Shown one piece after another: positions 8,177 to 17,486 of a stretch of DNA of 64,000 nt. Under the pieces are notes generated by a model that had not been told where the DNA came from, ran no database searches, and saw only the letters and a list, made by a program, of their open reading frames with translations. The number at the start of each line of letters is the position of its first letter. Within the stretch, counting starts at the first letter, position 1. Made by a program: the position numbers and the translations under genes. The DNA comes from Candidatus Woesearchaeota archaeon. GTDB taxonomy: Archaea > Nanobdellota > Nanobdellia > Woesearchaeales > ARS49. Where the stretch lies: NCBI GenBank assembly GCA_018302815.1, contig JAGVZE010000007.1, positions 62,001 through 126,000 of the forward strand, read 5' to 3'.

Positions 8177-9934
8177 TTAAACTCCCCACATCGGATTCTT
8201 CTGGCGCATAATCTCGGCAATCTCTTTTAGAACCAATTTCACATCGTCGGATAAATGCTCCTTATGATCTTTATACTGGCGGAAATCCTCTTCCGAAACC
8301 ATACTGTAAATAATATCGCCCTCGTTCAACTGCCTTCCAACAGTGACTCCGGGCAAACTAATCGCCACACGCTTGCCCTTTTGCGCCTCATCAACATTCT
8401 CCTGCTCGAGCTGAATGCCCTTGACAACTGTAAGCTCCCTGCCCTCCTTATTCATGAGCGGAGTGTTAGAACGCAAAGTTCCGTTCGCAATCTCAACACC
8501 AACAATAGCAGGATTATTCTGGCGGAAAACATAGCCCTTGAGCAATTCAAGCTTGCAGGGCTTCACCAGCCTATCGAGCTTGGAAAGCTCCAACGCTTTC
8601 TGCTGCTTTTGCTTCCACGCATCATAATCATCAATAAGACGATAAATAACATCGTGCACGAAAACCCCTGCTGACGACTGCAGTTCAGGCTTTTCCAAAT
8701 TGAACGCCAAAACAACACCGTGCAACGGGTCTGAAACCGCAATCGCTTCAGCGTCTGACAAATCCTTCTTTGAAATAGGACCAATGCCTGTCTTTCGAAC
8801 AGTAATTCCGCGCTGCCTTAGAAGAGTCACGAGCGCCTCCAAACTTCCAAGAGAATCAGCCTTTGCGATAATACCATCGCCATCGCTCTCCATAACGACC
8901 TCGCCGACTTCAGACATGACATCTGCCATAACTCTCGCATCATCACCCGTCGATACTATCAGCGGCATTCCTGCGACAGCATTCTCAACATCAAGCGCGA
9001 CAACTCTAACACCAGTCGCGGCGGTCACGCTCTTCACAGGGTCGAACTTCGCCTTCTTTTCACGCATCTCCTGATGCTCAGACGGCTCGAACAAAGCCTT
9101 AACCCTCGTCGAAATAGGCTTGCCAAGCGTGCCAATAATTATTTGGTCATTCACGCTCAACCTGCCATCATAAATTATAACATCAAGAACCTTGCCAAGA
9201 CCTTTCTGCTCTTTCACTTCAAGAATAGTCCCCTTACCCGGGCTATCCTTTGAAGTTTCAAGCTTTTTCTCGAGGAATCTTTGCGCAAGACCTGTCAACA
9301 TCATCAGCAATTCCGGAATCCCTTCTCCGGACTTCGCGCTAACAGGAACAAGCGCAATCTGCTTAGTATAGTCGGAAACCCTATCGAACCTGTCCGCGTT
9401 AAGACCCATCTCGAACAACTGGCCGACCAATTCATAGAGCTTGGTTTCGGCTTTCTGTATGGTCTGAGGCGATTGAGACGCTAGGCTCTGCACCATCGGC
9501 ATCTTCTGAGAACGCCACCCATCAACCAAGTCAATCTTGTTCGCAGCGACGATAAAAGGCGTCTTGTACTGCTTTAGAATCTCGATGCTCTCCTTTGTCT
9601 GAGGCATCAAACCCTCATTGATATCCACGACAAGAATCGCGATATCAGCAAGGTTTCCGCCCCTCTTTCGCAAATTGACAAAAGCCGCGTGGCCCGGAGT
9701 ATCTATGAATAAAAGCCCAGGCAAGGTAATCTTGAACTGAAGTTTCTCCAAAAGATTGCCGCATACAGTCTGAATAGTCGATAACGGGATGATGCTCGCG
9801 CCTATCGCCTGAGTGATGCCTCCTGCCTCTCTTGCAGCTATGGCGCTGCCTCTTATAGTATCAAGAAGGGTCGTCTTCCCATGGTCGACGTGGCCCATAA
9901 TCGTGACAATCGGCTGGCGGATCATATCCTGCAT
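8177..9934 (-). CDS. infB: translation initiation factor aIF5B (IF2-like)
   Basis: This 585-aa protein starts with the G domain: GHVDHGKTT near residue 14, DTPGHAAF, and NKID. It has the beta-barrel and C-terminal domains of archaeal/eukaryotic IF5B, and the length matches archaeal aIF5B. aIF5B is the GTPase that joins ribosomal subunits with initiator tRNA. ATG 9934 is chosen from three close ATGs because CATAAAAA (9958-9965) lies 27 bp upstream; the alternatives are 9943, 9925 and the longer frame to 9985. It is cotranscribed with the Nip7-like gene. Confidence 0.95.
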   Translation of the reverse strand: MQDMIRQPIVTIMGHVDHGKTTLLDTIRGSAIAAREAGGITQAIGASIIPLSTIQTVCGNLLEKLQFKITLPGLLFIDTPGHAAFVNLRKRGGNLADIAILVVDINEGLMPQTKESIEILKQYKTPFIVAANKIDLVDGWRSQKMPMVQSLASQSPQTIQKAETKLYELVGQLFEMGLNADRFDRVSDYTKQIALVPVSAKSGEGIPELLMMLTGLAQRFLEKKLETSKDSPGKGTILEVKEQKGLGKVLDVIIYDGRLSVNDQIIIGTLGKPISTRVKALFEPSEHQEMREKKAKFDPVKSVTAATGVRVVALDVENAVAGMPLIVSTGDDARVMADVMSEVGEVVMESDGDGIIAKADSLGSLEALVTLLRQRGITVRKTGIGPISKKDLSDAEAIAVSDPLHGVVLAFNLEKPELQSSAGVFVHDVIYRLIDDYDAWKQKQQKALELSKLDRLVKPCKLELLKGYVFRQNNPAIVGVEIANGTLRSNTPLMNKEGRELTVVKGIQLEQENVDEAQKGKRVAISLPGVTVGRQLNEGDIIYSMVSEEDFRQYKDHKEHLSDDVKLVLKEIAEIMRQKNPMWGV

Positions 9935-9997
9935 GGAACGCATACTGCATAAAAAGGTTTTTATGCCGAAAACTGCCACTTTCACGTTATTGCTCTT

Positions 9998-10068
9998 TTT
10001 TGTTACTCTCCAATGCTCAAAAGACGAAAGATTTAAATAGGGGTTATAATCTCAGAGTAGTAACAAAA
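9998..10068. promoter_or_regulatory. promoter region flanked by a 10-bp inverted repeat
   Basis: TTTTGTTACT (9998-10007) and its exact complement AGTAACAAAA (10059-10068) flank the TATA box ATTTAAATAG (10031-10040) of the surface-protein gene. The right arm would lie near the transcription start. The pair could be an operator bound by a looping repressor, or coincidence. Confidence 0.4.
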
Positions 10069-10104
10069 TCAATATCTCGATTAAATCGTCGGGGGGTTTA
10101 AAGA

Positions 10105-11064
10105 ATGAACAAATATATCGCAGCGTTGTTTTTCGTTATGCTCGCAGTCTTTGCGGGCACAGCAGCGGCACAAAACGTGCCAAGTTTCATAGTCGACTCA
10201 GAAGTTGACGGAACCGAGCTCATCGATTTCGCAGGAGCAGGCTCAATCAACAAGCTTAACATCGACCGAAACCAAGAATTCGAACTTCGATTGGAAGTCA
10301 CTTCCTTGGTCAACGCAGACAACCTTTTGGTTCGCGCAAGCATCGATGGCTACGAATTCAGCTCTGATGAAGACATCAGCGCAAAATACGGCCCATTCAA
10401 ACTCGGCGCAAACAACACCAAGATAATCAAGCTCACCATGCACCTCCCAGACGATGTTGAACTTGACCAATACCTCCTTAGAATCGACCTTAGCGACAGA
10501 AACAACGCAAAGGACACCTATGAATACCTCCTCGCAGTCGACGCACCGCGCCACGCGATGAAAATCATGGATGTAACATTCAACCCGGGAAGCACCGTCA
10601 CAGCAGGCCAAAGCCTGCTTGGCAGAGTACGCCTTGAAAACAAGGGACAAAAAGACGAACAAGACGTCAAAGTCGTCGTCAGCATCCCAGAACTCGGCCT
10701 CTCAGCAACCCAATACATCGAAGAAGTCGAAAACGGAGACGAACAGGAAGAAACTGAAGAGTTCTTCATGCGCCTCCCACGATGCGCGGAACCAGGCGTC
10801 TACGACGTCAAAGTCGCGGCAACGTACAACGACGGACACGACACAGTCGGCACAACCAGCAAGATAACCGTTCTTGAAAACGAAGACTGCAACGAAGCTC
10901 CAGTAGTTATCGTGCAGCCAGTCCAGAACGCGACCCCAGTCGAACCAGCAGTTCCAGCAGGCAACAGCCTTAGAACCGCACTCGAAGTGGTCCTCTTGGT
11001 TCTTGTGGCCCTCCTAGTCGTTGTCGGCCTCATAATCGGCTTCTCCCGCATGCGCGAAGAGTAA
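10105..11064 (+). CDS. secreted surface protein with C-terminal membrane anchor, 319 aa
   Basis: A Sec signal peptide occupies about residues 1-22 (ending GTAAAQ). The ectodomain is beta-rich and acidic and contains a CARDB-like segment (residues about 150-260: GQSLLGRVRLENKG). A linker rich in Pro/Val precedes a C-terminal transmembrane helix (about 292-313) and a short basic-acidic tail. It is therefore a cell-surface protein, possibly an S-layer or adhesion component. The start has a GGGGGGT ribosome site 7 nt upstream, with the TATA box at 10031-10040 giving a leader of about 45 nt. The specific function is unknown. Confidence 0.8.
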   Translation: MNKYIAALFFVMLAVFAGTAAAQNVPSFIVDSEVDGTELIDFAGAGSINKLNIDRNQEFELRLEVTSLVNADNLLVRASIDGYEFSSDEDISAKYGPFKLGANNTKIIKLTMHLPDDVELDQYLLRIDLSDRNNAKDTYEYLLAVDAPRHAMKIMDVTFNPGSTVTAGQSLLGRVRLENKGQKDEQDVKVVVSIPELGLSATQYIEEVENGDEQEETEEFFMRLPRCAEPGVYDVKVAATYNDGHDTVGTTSKITVLENEDCNEAPVVIVQPVQNATPVEPAVPAGNSLRTALEVVLLVLVALLVVVGLIIGFSRMREE

Positions 11065-11110
11065 GCACATTTTATTTTTTTAAATCTTATTTTTTCTTTG
11101 GTGATTTGAT

Positions 11111-11524
11111 ATGGCAAAGAGAACCAACCTGCTAAATTATGCGCTCACTGAACAGCAGCGTGAAGCGCTTCGTGTTTATCTAACAAACGCTGAAATCAGC
11201 CAAACGACTATTTCAAATAAAGTCGGTCGCAGTCAAAGGGGAATAAGCCGTATACTGCTTGGACAAGGAGGACTCAACCAAGAATTGGCGACAAAAATCT
11301 ATAAATTATTAAGAACGCCTCAAGAGCTTGAATTCCTTTGCAACCTCCAAGAACACGCTGTGAACTTCAAACAACGAGATACAGGCATACAGGACTCCTA
11401 CACCCATCTGCGCGACGCCTACCTCTCAACCATCAAAACAGCCTTCGATAACCAACCCAACGAGCGAAAGCTTGAAATATTGGCTGACTTGGAAAACCTA
11501 GTAAAAAAGTATGAGGCGAAGTGA
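11111..11524 (+). CDS. HTH-domain protein, 137 aa
   Basis: Residues about 30-57 (ISQTTISNKVGRSQRGISRIL) form a probable helix-turn-helix of the Cro/phage-repressor type. The rest is helical and acidic. It is the first gene of a compact four-gene cassette (HTH, membrane protein, two paralogues), reading in one direction with short gaps or overlaps up to 13402. GGTGA lies about 6 nt before ATG 11111. It probably regulates the cassette. Function otherwise unknown. Confidence 0.65.
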   Translation: MAKRTNLLNYALTEQQREALRVYLTNAEISQTTISNKVGRSQRGISRILLGQGGLNQELATKIYKLLRTPQELEFLCNLQEHAVNFKQRDTGIQDSYTHLRDAYLSTIKTAFDNQPNERKLEILADLENLVKKYEAK

Positions 11525-11528
11525 TTCA

Positions 11529-12344
11529 ATGCTCGATGAACAAGTGCGATTCCAACTTGAAAGGGAAAAACCTCGGACCAATTTTTATAAGTCATTAGAC
11601 ACCATCCTCTCCTTCGGAGGAGCCATAGGCGGGTGCATAGCAGGATACACCTTAGCTAAATACGAATTCGACCTTGAATTCTGGGGCAAACTCTTCGTAG
11701 GCATACCTGCAGGAATAATCGGACTTGGCATCGGCGGCATAGCAGGCATGTACCTTGGGCACAGCATAGAACTGCCATTCCTGCGACGCTTCCACGAAGA
11801 GCAAAACCGCCTCGATAGCCAGCATAAAAGCCAAGGCGCAGACACAGCACGCTTCACCTACCGCGGAAACCACGTCGACTGCGTCATCAGGCCAGAACAC
11901 CAGCAAACCGGCAACATATTCCTTATGAATATCAATGATGATGTAGTCATGCAACCAACCTTCTCTTATCAGCCCGAACGCAAACGAGCGCTCGCATTCA
12001 AATTCGACATCAAAAAAATACCTGCGCTATCACGCAAAATCGGCGAAACCAAAGAAGGCAAAACTGCCACCGGAGAAACCGTAAAGCTTTTCCTCGCAAC
12101 CAGCATAGCTGATCTTGCGAAAGCATGCCAACAGGATAAAACCTATTGCGAAACGCTCGCGGAACACGTCAAAAAGGAGAAAGACTTCGCGGTCAATTTC
12201 GAATTCGACCTTGCCCATGACGGGCTATCAACCACGCTCTTCTATGAAGGCGAGAACTACCGAACGCTCCTCACCAAATTCACCAGAATAGCATCAGAAC
12301 TAATGAATAAATCATACCATTTCCGCTCGCAATTCGACCAATGA
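11529..12344 (+). CDS. glycine-zipper membrane protein of unknown function, 271 aa
   Basis: Two closely spaced hydrophobic segments rich in small residues (FGGAIGGCIAGYTLA, then VGIPAGIIGLGIGGIAGMYLG) form a glycine-zipper-like hairpin. A soluble domain of about 180 residues follows. ATG 11529, four bases after the upstream stop, is the simplest start; an overlapping in-frame ATG at 11511 is possible. Its stop overlaps the next start as ATGA. Glycine-zipper hairpins occur in membrane-inserting or pore-forming proteins, but nothing here proves that. The soluble part is not recognised. Confidence 0.65.
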   Translation: MLDEQVRFQLEREKPRTNFYKSLDTILSFGGAIGGCIAGYTLAKYEFDLEFWGKLFVGIPAGIIGLGIGGIAGMYLGHSIELPFLRRFHEEQNRLDSQHKSQGADTARFTYRGNHVDCVIRPEHQQTGNIFLMNINDDVVMQPTFSYQPERKRALAFKFDIKKIPALSRKIGETKEGKTATGETVKLFLATSIADLAKACQQDKTYCETLAEHVKKEKDFAVNFEFDLAHDGLSTTLFYEGENYRTLLTKFTRIASELMNKSYHFRSQFDQ

Positions 12345-12862
12345 CAACACTACTTCACATCGTCCACCCGTACACCTACAAGCTTGAAAGAATGGGAGGG
12401 CCGCTAATACTTGACGAACGCGCAGAACAGTTCAAAGAGCGAGACAAACGCGTGCACGATTTCATCAAAGCGTCCAAGTACACAGGAATTCAAACCCTAA
12501 TCTACTGGGAAACCCCGATCGACCGCCCTTCATTCTCTCTAGCGGTCATTCTCGAAGATCCCTGTCTTTCAATAATGATGCCTCCAAACCACGCGGTCAG
12601 CACACCTTATTGCGGTCAGCCAAAAGAACAGCCAGGATATACCACTCCAAAAGAATACGCGAAAATCGTTCTTCCATTCAAGCGCCATTATTTCATCGGC
12701 GGAGCTTTAGAAGCGTGCGTCGCGGACGCCGTCTGCCACGTACGAAGCCTTACTGACAAACCAATAATTATCGTAGAAAACCTCTGCGTCACATTCGATT
12801 CTAAACACGCAGAACACCTTAAGAAAACACTATTTCCAGCTAAAGAGATAAAATTCGGGTAA
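12341..12862 (+). CDS. uncharacterised protein, first of a tandem pair, 173 aa
   Basis: The start overlaps the upstream stop by 4 nt (ATGA), a sign of translational coupling. It begins MTTLLHIVHPYTYKLERMGG, nearly the same as the next gene. Conserved between the two copies are HPYTYKLERMGGP, FKERD, STPYCG.PK, PGYT.PK, DA.C and LFPAKEI. The conserved His and Cys residues could be metal ligands or catalytic. No known family was recognised. The pair follows a glycine-zipper membrane protein and an HTH protein. Confidence 0.65.
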   Translation: MTTLLHIVHPYTYKLERMGGPLILDERAEQFKERDKRVHDFIKASKYTGIQTLIYWETPIDRPSFSLAVILEDPCLSIMMPPNHAVSTPYCGQPKEQPGYTTPKEYAKIVLPFKRHYFIGGALEACVADAVCHVRSLTDKPIIIVENLCVTFDSKHAEHLKKTLFPAKEIKFG

Positions 12863-12868
12863 AATACC

Positions 12869-13402
12869 ATGACGACACTGCTGCACATAATACACCCGTA
12901 CACGTATAAACTTGAAAGAATGGGCGGGCCGTTAATAATCGGCGAACTTGAACAATTCAAAGAACGCGACCAACGCGTGCACGAATTTGTAAAACGGGCG
13001 AAGGGAACAGGCATAGACACGCTTGTCTATTGGGAAGTGCCATCTGAACGAATATTTTTTTCTTTAGGCGCAATCATATTGGATGAGCGTTTAAAAATAA
13101 TGCTGCCATCCACTCACGCAATAAGCACGCCCTATTGCGGCAGGCCAAAAAACTTGCCAGGATACACAAGCCCCAAAGCATATGACGAAATCGTAACTCC
13201 ATATGATCGCCACTTGTTCATAGGCGGACTTTTAGACGCGTGCATACCTGACGCGGCCTGTTACACACGAGGACTTAGCAGCGCACCAATAACAATAATT
13301 GAAGACCTCTGCGTCTCTTTTGAACACGAATACGCCGAACATCTGAAACAAACCTTATTTCCAGCCAAAGAAATCGAGCTCGCCCAGTCGCTATCTTTTT
13401 AA
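12869..13402 (+). CDS. uncharacterised protein, second of a tandem pair, 177 aa
   Basis: This is a paralogue of the preceding gene, 6 nt downstream; by eye more than half of the residues match and the first 22 are almost identical. It keeps the STPYCG, LDAC and LFPAKEI blocks and has a slightly different C-terminus. The TTTTTAAA at its 3' end, including its TAA stop, forms the TATA box of alaS. The degree of divergence implies an old duplication with both copies under selection. Function unknown. Confidence 0.65.
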   Translation: MTTLLHIIHPYTYKLERMGGPLIIGELEQFKERDQRVHEFVKRAKGTGIDTLVYWEVPSERIFFSLGAIILDERLKIMLPSTHAISTPYCGRPKNLPGYTSPKAYDEIVTPYDRHLFIGGLLDACIPDAACYTRGLSSAPITIIEDLCVSFEHEYAEHLKQTLFPAKEIELAQSLSF

Positions 13403-13426
13403 ACCAACCCCTGCTCTTTGACCACT

Positions 13427-15949
13427 ATGGACGCGAAAGCAATCAAGAAAGAAGTCCTTGCCAACGCAAGCTCGCACCCAGAGAAGTTCTTCCCAGTCAA
13501 AACTCTCAAAAAACACGGATTCCACAGAGGAAAATGCAGCAATCCAGCCTGCGGAAGATACTTTTGGAGCCAGCACACAACACAAACAGTATGCGGAGAC
13601 CCTGCCTGCTCAGGAGGATTCAGATTCATCGGCAATTCGCCAGCTAAAAAGAAGCTCGATTACATCGAAGTTTGGAAAGCATTCTCAGAAATACACAAAA
13701 AACTAGGATACACTCCGATTAAACGATATCCGGTCGTCGCGCGCTGGAACCCAACAGTAGACTTCACAATAGCAGACATAGCAGCCTTCCAGCCATATGT
13801 CGTATCAGGCGAAATAGCGCCGCCAGCAAACCCTCTTGTAATCCCGCAATTCTGCTTAAGATTCGGAGACATCGACAACGTCGGAATCACAGGACACTAC
13901 GTCGGATTCGTAATGATGGGAGAAAAAACATTCGTTCCACCAAGCGAATACGACGTTGAAAAATACCTAAGCGACCATCTAACCTGGCTAACAGAAGGAA
14001 TGGGACTGCCACTAAACGAACTCACCGTACACGAAGACGTCTGGGAAGGAGGAGGAAACCTCGGACCCTGCATGGAATTCTTCAGCAGAGGACTTGAAGT
14101 CTCAAACCAAGTCTACATGCAATACGAAATCGGCCCAACAGGCCTACACGAACTCAAACTAAAAGTCCTCGACATGGGCCAAGGAATGGAAAGAGTCTCC
14201 TGGTTCACACAAGGCGCTGCTAGCATGTACGAAACCACATTCCCACCAATAATGAAAAAATTACGCGAGATAACCGGCGTACAATACGACGAAGCGTTCA
14301 TGAAAAAATTCACCCCTCTCGCGCCAAGACTAAACATCGGAGAAGTAGAAGACATCGACGGAGCGTGGAAATCGATTGCAGGCGAACTCAAAATGGATAT
14401 CAACGCCATAAAAGAAAAAATCCTGCCCCTCGTAGCGCTATACTCCGTCGCAGAACACACCCGCGCGTTACTGGTCGCAATCAACGACGGTGGACTTCCA
14501 AGCAACGTAGGCGGAATGTACAACCTACGAGTCATCCTTAGACGGGCGCTAGGATTCATCGACAAATACAAATGGAATCTATCCCTTCCTGAAATCGCGC
14601 GCTGGCACGCAGACTATCTGAAACCACTCTTCCCCGAACTGCAGGAGAATTTGGCGAATGTCACCGAGATATTGGACGTCGAAAAGAAAAAATACATCGC
14701 GTCCAAACAGAAAACGGCAAGCATGCTTCCAAAACTACTCGACAAAACTCTCACAACTGATGAATTGATAACGCTCTACGACAGCCAAGGAATCTCACCA
14801 GAGCTACTTCGCGACGAAGCCGCCAAAATAGGCAAAACAATCAACGTCCCAGGAAACTTCTACTCACTCGTATCCGAAAGACATTCACAAAAAGAACAAG
14901 AACACGCAACAGAACGAGAAGCAAAACTTCCAATCCCGGCGAGCCTGCCTCACACTAAAGCGTTATACTTCGATGACTATACGAAGGTCGCATTCCAAGG
15001 AACAGCCATTGAAATCATCGGCAACAACGTCATATTAGACCAAAGCGCATTCTACCCAGTATCAGGCGGACAGCTCGCAGACCACGGAACACTCAATGGA
15101 GAGAAAGTGACTGACGTATTCAAACAAGGACCATACATCATCCACGTTCTTGCTGAAACACCAAAATTTCACGCAAAAGATTTGGTACGCGGAGAAATAG
15201 ACTTCAACCGACGAATGCAACTAGCACAACACCACACCTCAACACACATAGTCAACGCCGCCGCAAAACACGTCCTAGGCGCGCACGTCAACCAAGCAGG
15301 CGCCAAAAAAGACGTCGACAAAGCGCACATAGACCTCACCCATTATGAAAGCCTAACTGACGAACAAATGCAAAAAATCGAAGACGAAGCCAACAGGATA
15401 GTGGGCAAATCAATACAGACAACGCTTTCGTTCCTTCCACGCGAAGAAGCAGAAAAACAATTCGGAATGGCAATCTACCAAGGAGGAGCAGTACCCGGCA
15501 AACTTTTACGCATAGTAAACATCCCGGGCATAGACGTTGAAGCCTGCGGAGGAACCCACCTCAAAAATACCTCAGAAGCCGGAAAAATAAAACTCATCAA
15601 GTCAAACAAAGTAAAAGACGGAATAGTACGAATCACATTCGCATCAGGAAGAGCAGCCGAAACTATCATCAAAGCGGAAAAAGAATTGCTCGATAAAGCA
15701 GCCGCGATACTGCAATGCGCCGCCCACGAAGTACCCGGACGAGCACAAGAGCTGTTCGAACTATGGAAAAAAGCGCGAAAAGCAGCACAAAAAGGACAAC
15801 CCATACCAGCGCTAAAACTCGAAACACACCAAAAAGCCAGCGCAGACATACTCGCACAAACAGCAGAAGTCCTACAGACACAACAAGAATCAATAATCAA
15901 AACATTAGAACGCTTCACAAACGATATTCTACAGTTACAAAAGGGTTAA
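13427..15949 (+). CDS. alaS: alanyl-tRNA synthetase, archaeal type
   Basis: The 840-aa product charges tRNA-Ala. Archaeal-type N-terminal zinc ligands are visible (KCSNPACGRYFW, VCGDPACSGG). The class II catalytic core follows, and the editing domain has HHTSTHIV and CGGTH. The length is in the normal archaeal range, though the C-terminal C-Ala part looks short. ATG 13427 is chosen over TTG 13418 because the TATA-like CTTTTTAAAC (13393-13402) is centred about 28 bp before it. That box lies inside the stop region of the preceding gene. Leaderless mRNA is inferred. Confidence 0.95.
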   Translation: MDAKAIKKEVLANASSHPEKFFPVKTLKKHGFHRGKCSNPACGRYFWSQHTTQTVCGDPACSGGFRFIGNSPAKKKLDYIEVWKAFSEIHKKLGYTPIKRYPVVARWNPTVDFTIADIAAFQPYVVSGEIAPPANPLVIPQFCLRFGDIDNVGITGHYVGFVMMGEKTFVPPSEYDVEKYLSDHLTWLTEGMGLPLNELTVHEDVWEGGGNLGPCMEFFSRGLEVSNQVYMQYEIGPTGLHELKLKVLDMGQGMERVSWFTQGAASMYETTFPPIMKKLREITGVQYDEAFMKKFTPLAPRLNIGEVEDIDGAWKSIAGELKMDINAIKEKILPLVALYSVAEHTRALLVAINDGGLPSNVGGMYNLRVILRRALGFIDKYKWNLSLPEIARWHADYLKPLFPELQENLANVTEILDVEKKKYIASKQKTASMLPKLLDKTLTTDELITLYDSQGISPELLRDEAAKIGKTINVPGNFYSLVSERHSQKEQEHATEREAKLPIPASLPHTKALYFDDYTKVAFQGTAIEIIGNNVILDQSAFYPVSGGQLADHGTLNGEKVTDVFKQGPYIIHVLAETPKFHAKDLVRGEIDFNRRMQLAQHHTSTHIVNAAAKHVLGAHVNQAGAKKDVDKAHIDLTHYESLTDEQMQKIEDEANRIVGKSIQTTLSFLPREEAEKQFGMAIYQGGAVPGKLLRIVNIPGIDVEACGGTHLKNTSEAGKIKLIKSNKVKDGIVRITFASGRAAETIIKAEKELLDKAAAILQCAAHEVPGRAQELFELWKKARKAAQKGQPIPALKLETHQKASADILAQTAEVLQTQQESIIKTLERFTNDILQLQKG

Positions 15950-15995
15950 ATAGCCCCCAACTCCACGCTCGACAATAAGACTCGGAGGGGTATAA

Positions 15996-16406
15996 ATGAA
16001 CTATCTATCAATATTTGTCGCAAGCATATTAGGAATGGCAGTCGGAATGGTCTGGTATTCACCAGCAATTTTCGGCAAAGCCTGGCTCAAAGCCCTTGGC
16101 TGGAGCGAAAAAGACCTAAAACAGAAAAAGAAAGGCGCAAAAAGCATGAACGTCCTAATGGGAACATCGTTCGTGTGCACCTTGCTCACAGCGTATGTAT
16201 TGTCAACAATACTAAACTACTGGCAAACGCCAAGCGTAATGCTAGGACTGCAAGTCGGATTTTGGCTTTGGCTCTCATTCACCGCAGCATTCGAACTTCC
16301 AACACATTTGTTCGAACAACGATCACTAAAGGTATTCGCAATAAACGCAAGCCACCAGCTCGTCGTTACGCTCGTGATGGCGGCAGTGCTAGCAATTTGG
16401 ATGTAA
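15996..16406 (+). CDS. DUF1761 family membrane protein, 136 aa
   Basis: Four hydrophobic segments can be seen. The N-terminal GMAVGMVWYSPAIFGKAW and GWSEKDL are typical of the DUF1761 family of small membrane proteins of unknown function. A strong ribosome site (CGGAGGGG) lies about 6 nt before ATG 15996. A TTAAATAG box that includes the alaS stop codon (15947-15954) gives a short leader. A T-rich stretch after the stop (16410-16434) may terminate transcription. Confidence 0.8.
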   Translation: MNYLSIFVASILGMAVGMVWYSPAIFGKAWLKALGWSEKDLKQKKKGAKSMNVLMGTSFVCTLLTAYVLSTILNYWQTPSVMLGLQVGFWLWLSFTAAFELPTHLFEQRSLKVFAINASHQLVVTLVMAAVLAIWM

Positions 16407-16424
16407 ATTATTCTTTTATTTTTA

Positions 16425-16700
16425 CTTCTTTTTAGCCGAAGTCTTTGTTTGCTTGTTTTAGTTAACAGTTCTATCTGGGGACAATTTGTCCCTGTGTAGC
16501 TTCCAAGCGATTCATCTATCTTTCGGAGTTTCTTTAGATATTCAGCAGGGTTTTGGCTTTTCTGCGTTGTTAAAAATCACCAGCCGGTAATTGATGGCTT
16601 GAAGTATTGGTGAGATTGCTCTATTGGTTTTTGACGCATTGGCAGTCCACGAGGACTGGTTTGACATCTACTGCAGCGGCAACTTCGGTTACTATTAACC
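16425..16700 (-). pseudogene. possible decayed transposase/integrase 3' fragment
   Basis: The 364-bp spacer 16407-16770 has no intact gene. On the minus strand one frame from 16576 downward reads QNPAEYLKKLRKIDESLG with natural-looking codons. Upstream, other frames give short protein-like pieces separated by stops. The NPAEYLKKL block resembles the C-terminal end of rve-type transposases, where a PxEYL motif is common. No terminal inverted repeats were seen. This is a weak call: a decayed gene is likely, its identity is a guess. Confidence 0.3.
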
Positions 16701-16770
16701 CGCTGTTGAGTGACGTTCGCACGCAAAAAGTTAAACGATGGACACAAACTAAGTACGAACGTTTTTCATT

Positions 16771-17433
16771 TCACTTAAACAACTTCTCAAGAATATCGAG
16801 CGTGTACAGAACAATCGCTTCAGACTGCATTCTTGACGGAGCGAAAGCCACCTGTTTTGTATGAACGCTAAACACGCGAACCTGATTTATAAGATGAATC
16901 TGATTGCCAAGCCCCGGGTCAATAATAACGCCTTTCTCAGCAAGCTTTGCTATAAGATTGCCAAGACCAATTCCAGGAGCTTTCTCCAACAAATCCTGAC
17001 CAGTAGACTCGAAATATTTACGATGCAAAGCAGTTTCCATCACGCGGCCGCACAAGATAATCGCGCTCCTATAACACCCTGCCTTCATACACGCCTTAAG
17101 CTCACTTAGGTCAGCATTGATGACCTCTTGAACATCCAACGGAAGACGAAAAGAAGGCATACTCTCATACTCAACCGTCTCATCCACTATCTTTCCCGCA
17201 AGCTGTTCAAGCAAAAACATCATATCCTTAGGTTCAGACCTTGCGATACGCTCAGAAAGAGCAGCCAAATCAGACCCTCTTGTGGCCTCGATTAGCCGTT
17301 TCAAAGCGCCAGCAAGCATCATCTTCGCCCCCTGCGCCTTTTGCCCCTTAAAATCAGTCAAAAGAGCAGAATCATCACTAGATATATTACGCAAAGAATC
17401 ACGAATATCATTCACGATACTTCTTAGAGACAT
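16771..17433 (-). CDS. HEPN-domain protein of DUF4145 type with RX4H motif, 220 aa
   Basis: The C-terminal 120 residues (ADLSELKACMKAGCYRSAII, GRVMETALHRKY) follow the DUF4145/HEPN pattern. R186-VFSV-H191 is a proper RX4H motif, the catalytic signature of HEPN ribonucleases. The N-terminal 95 residues are helical and not recognised. It could be a stress- or defence-related RNase, or a binding module. It diverges from a lipoprotein gene with exactly 54 bp between the two ATGs and a shared TTTAAA box, so it appears coregulated with it. Confidence 0.7.
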   Translation of the reverse strand: MSLRSIVNDIRDSLRNISSDDSALLTDFKGQKAQGAKMMLAGALKRLIEATRGSDLAALSERIARSEPKDMMFLLEQLAGKIVDETVEYESMPSFRLPLDVQEVINADLSELKACMKAGCYRSAIILCGRVMETALHRKYFESTGQDLLEKAPGIGLGNLIAKLAEKGVIIDPGLGNQIHLINQVRVFSVHTKQVAFAPSRMQSEAIVLYTLDILEKLFK

Positions 17434-17455
17434 ACACTCTTTTTCCCACCAAACG

Positions 17456-17461
17456 TTTAAA
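17456..17461. promoter_or_regulatory. shared bidirectional TATA box
   Basis: TTTAAA, centred at 17458.5, lies between ATG 17433 (minus) and ATG 17487 (plus), 25.5 and 28.5 bp away. It is the only TATA-like sequence in the 53-bp spacer. Confidence 0.6.
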
Positions 17462-17486
17462 TACTTATTGATGGCGAAAAATCACT

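Noticed and set aside
16476-16493. GGGACAA-T-TTGTCCC inverted repeat as an operator or terminator
   Set aside because: A one-base loop, no nearby promoter, and it falls in the protein-like frame of the decayed gene; probably chance.
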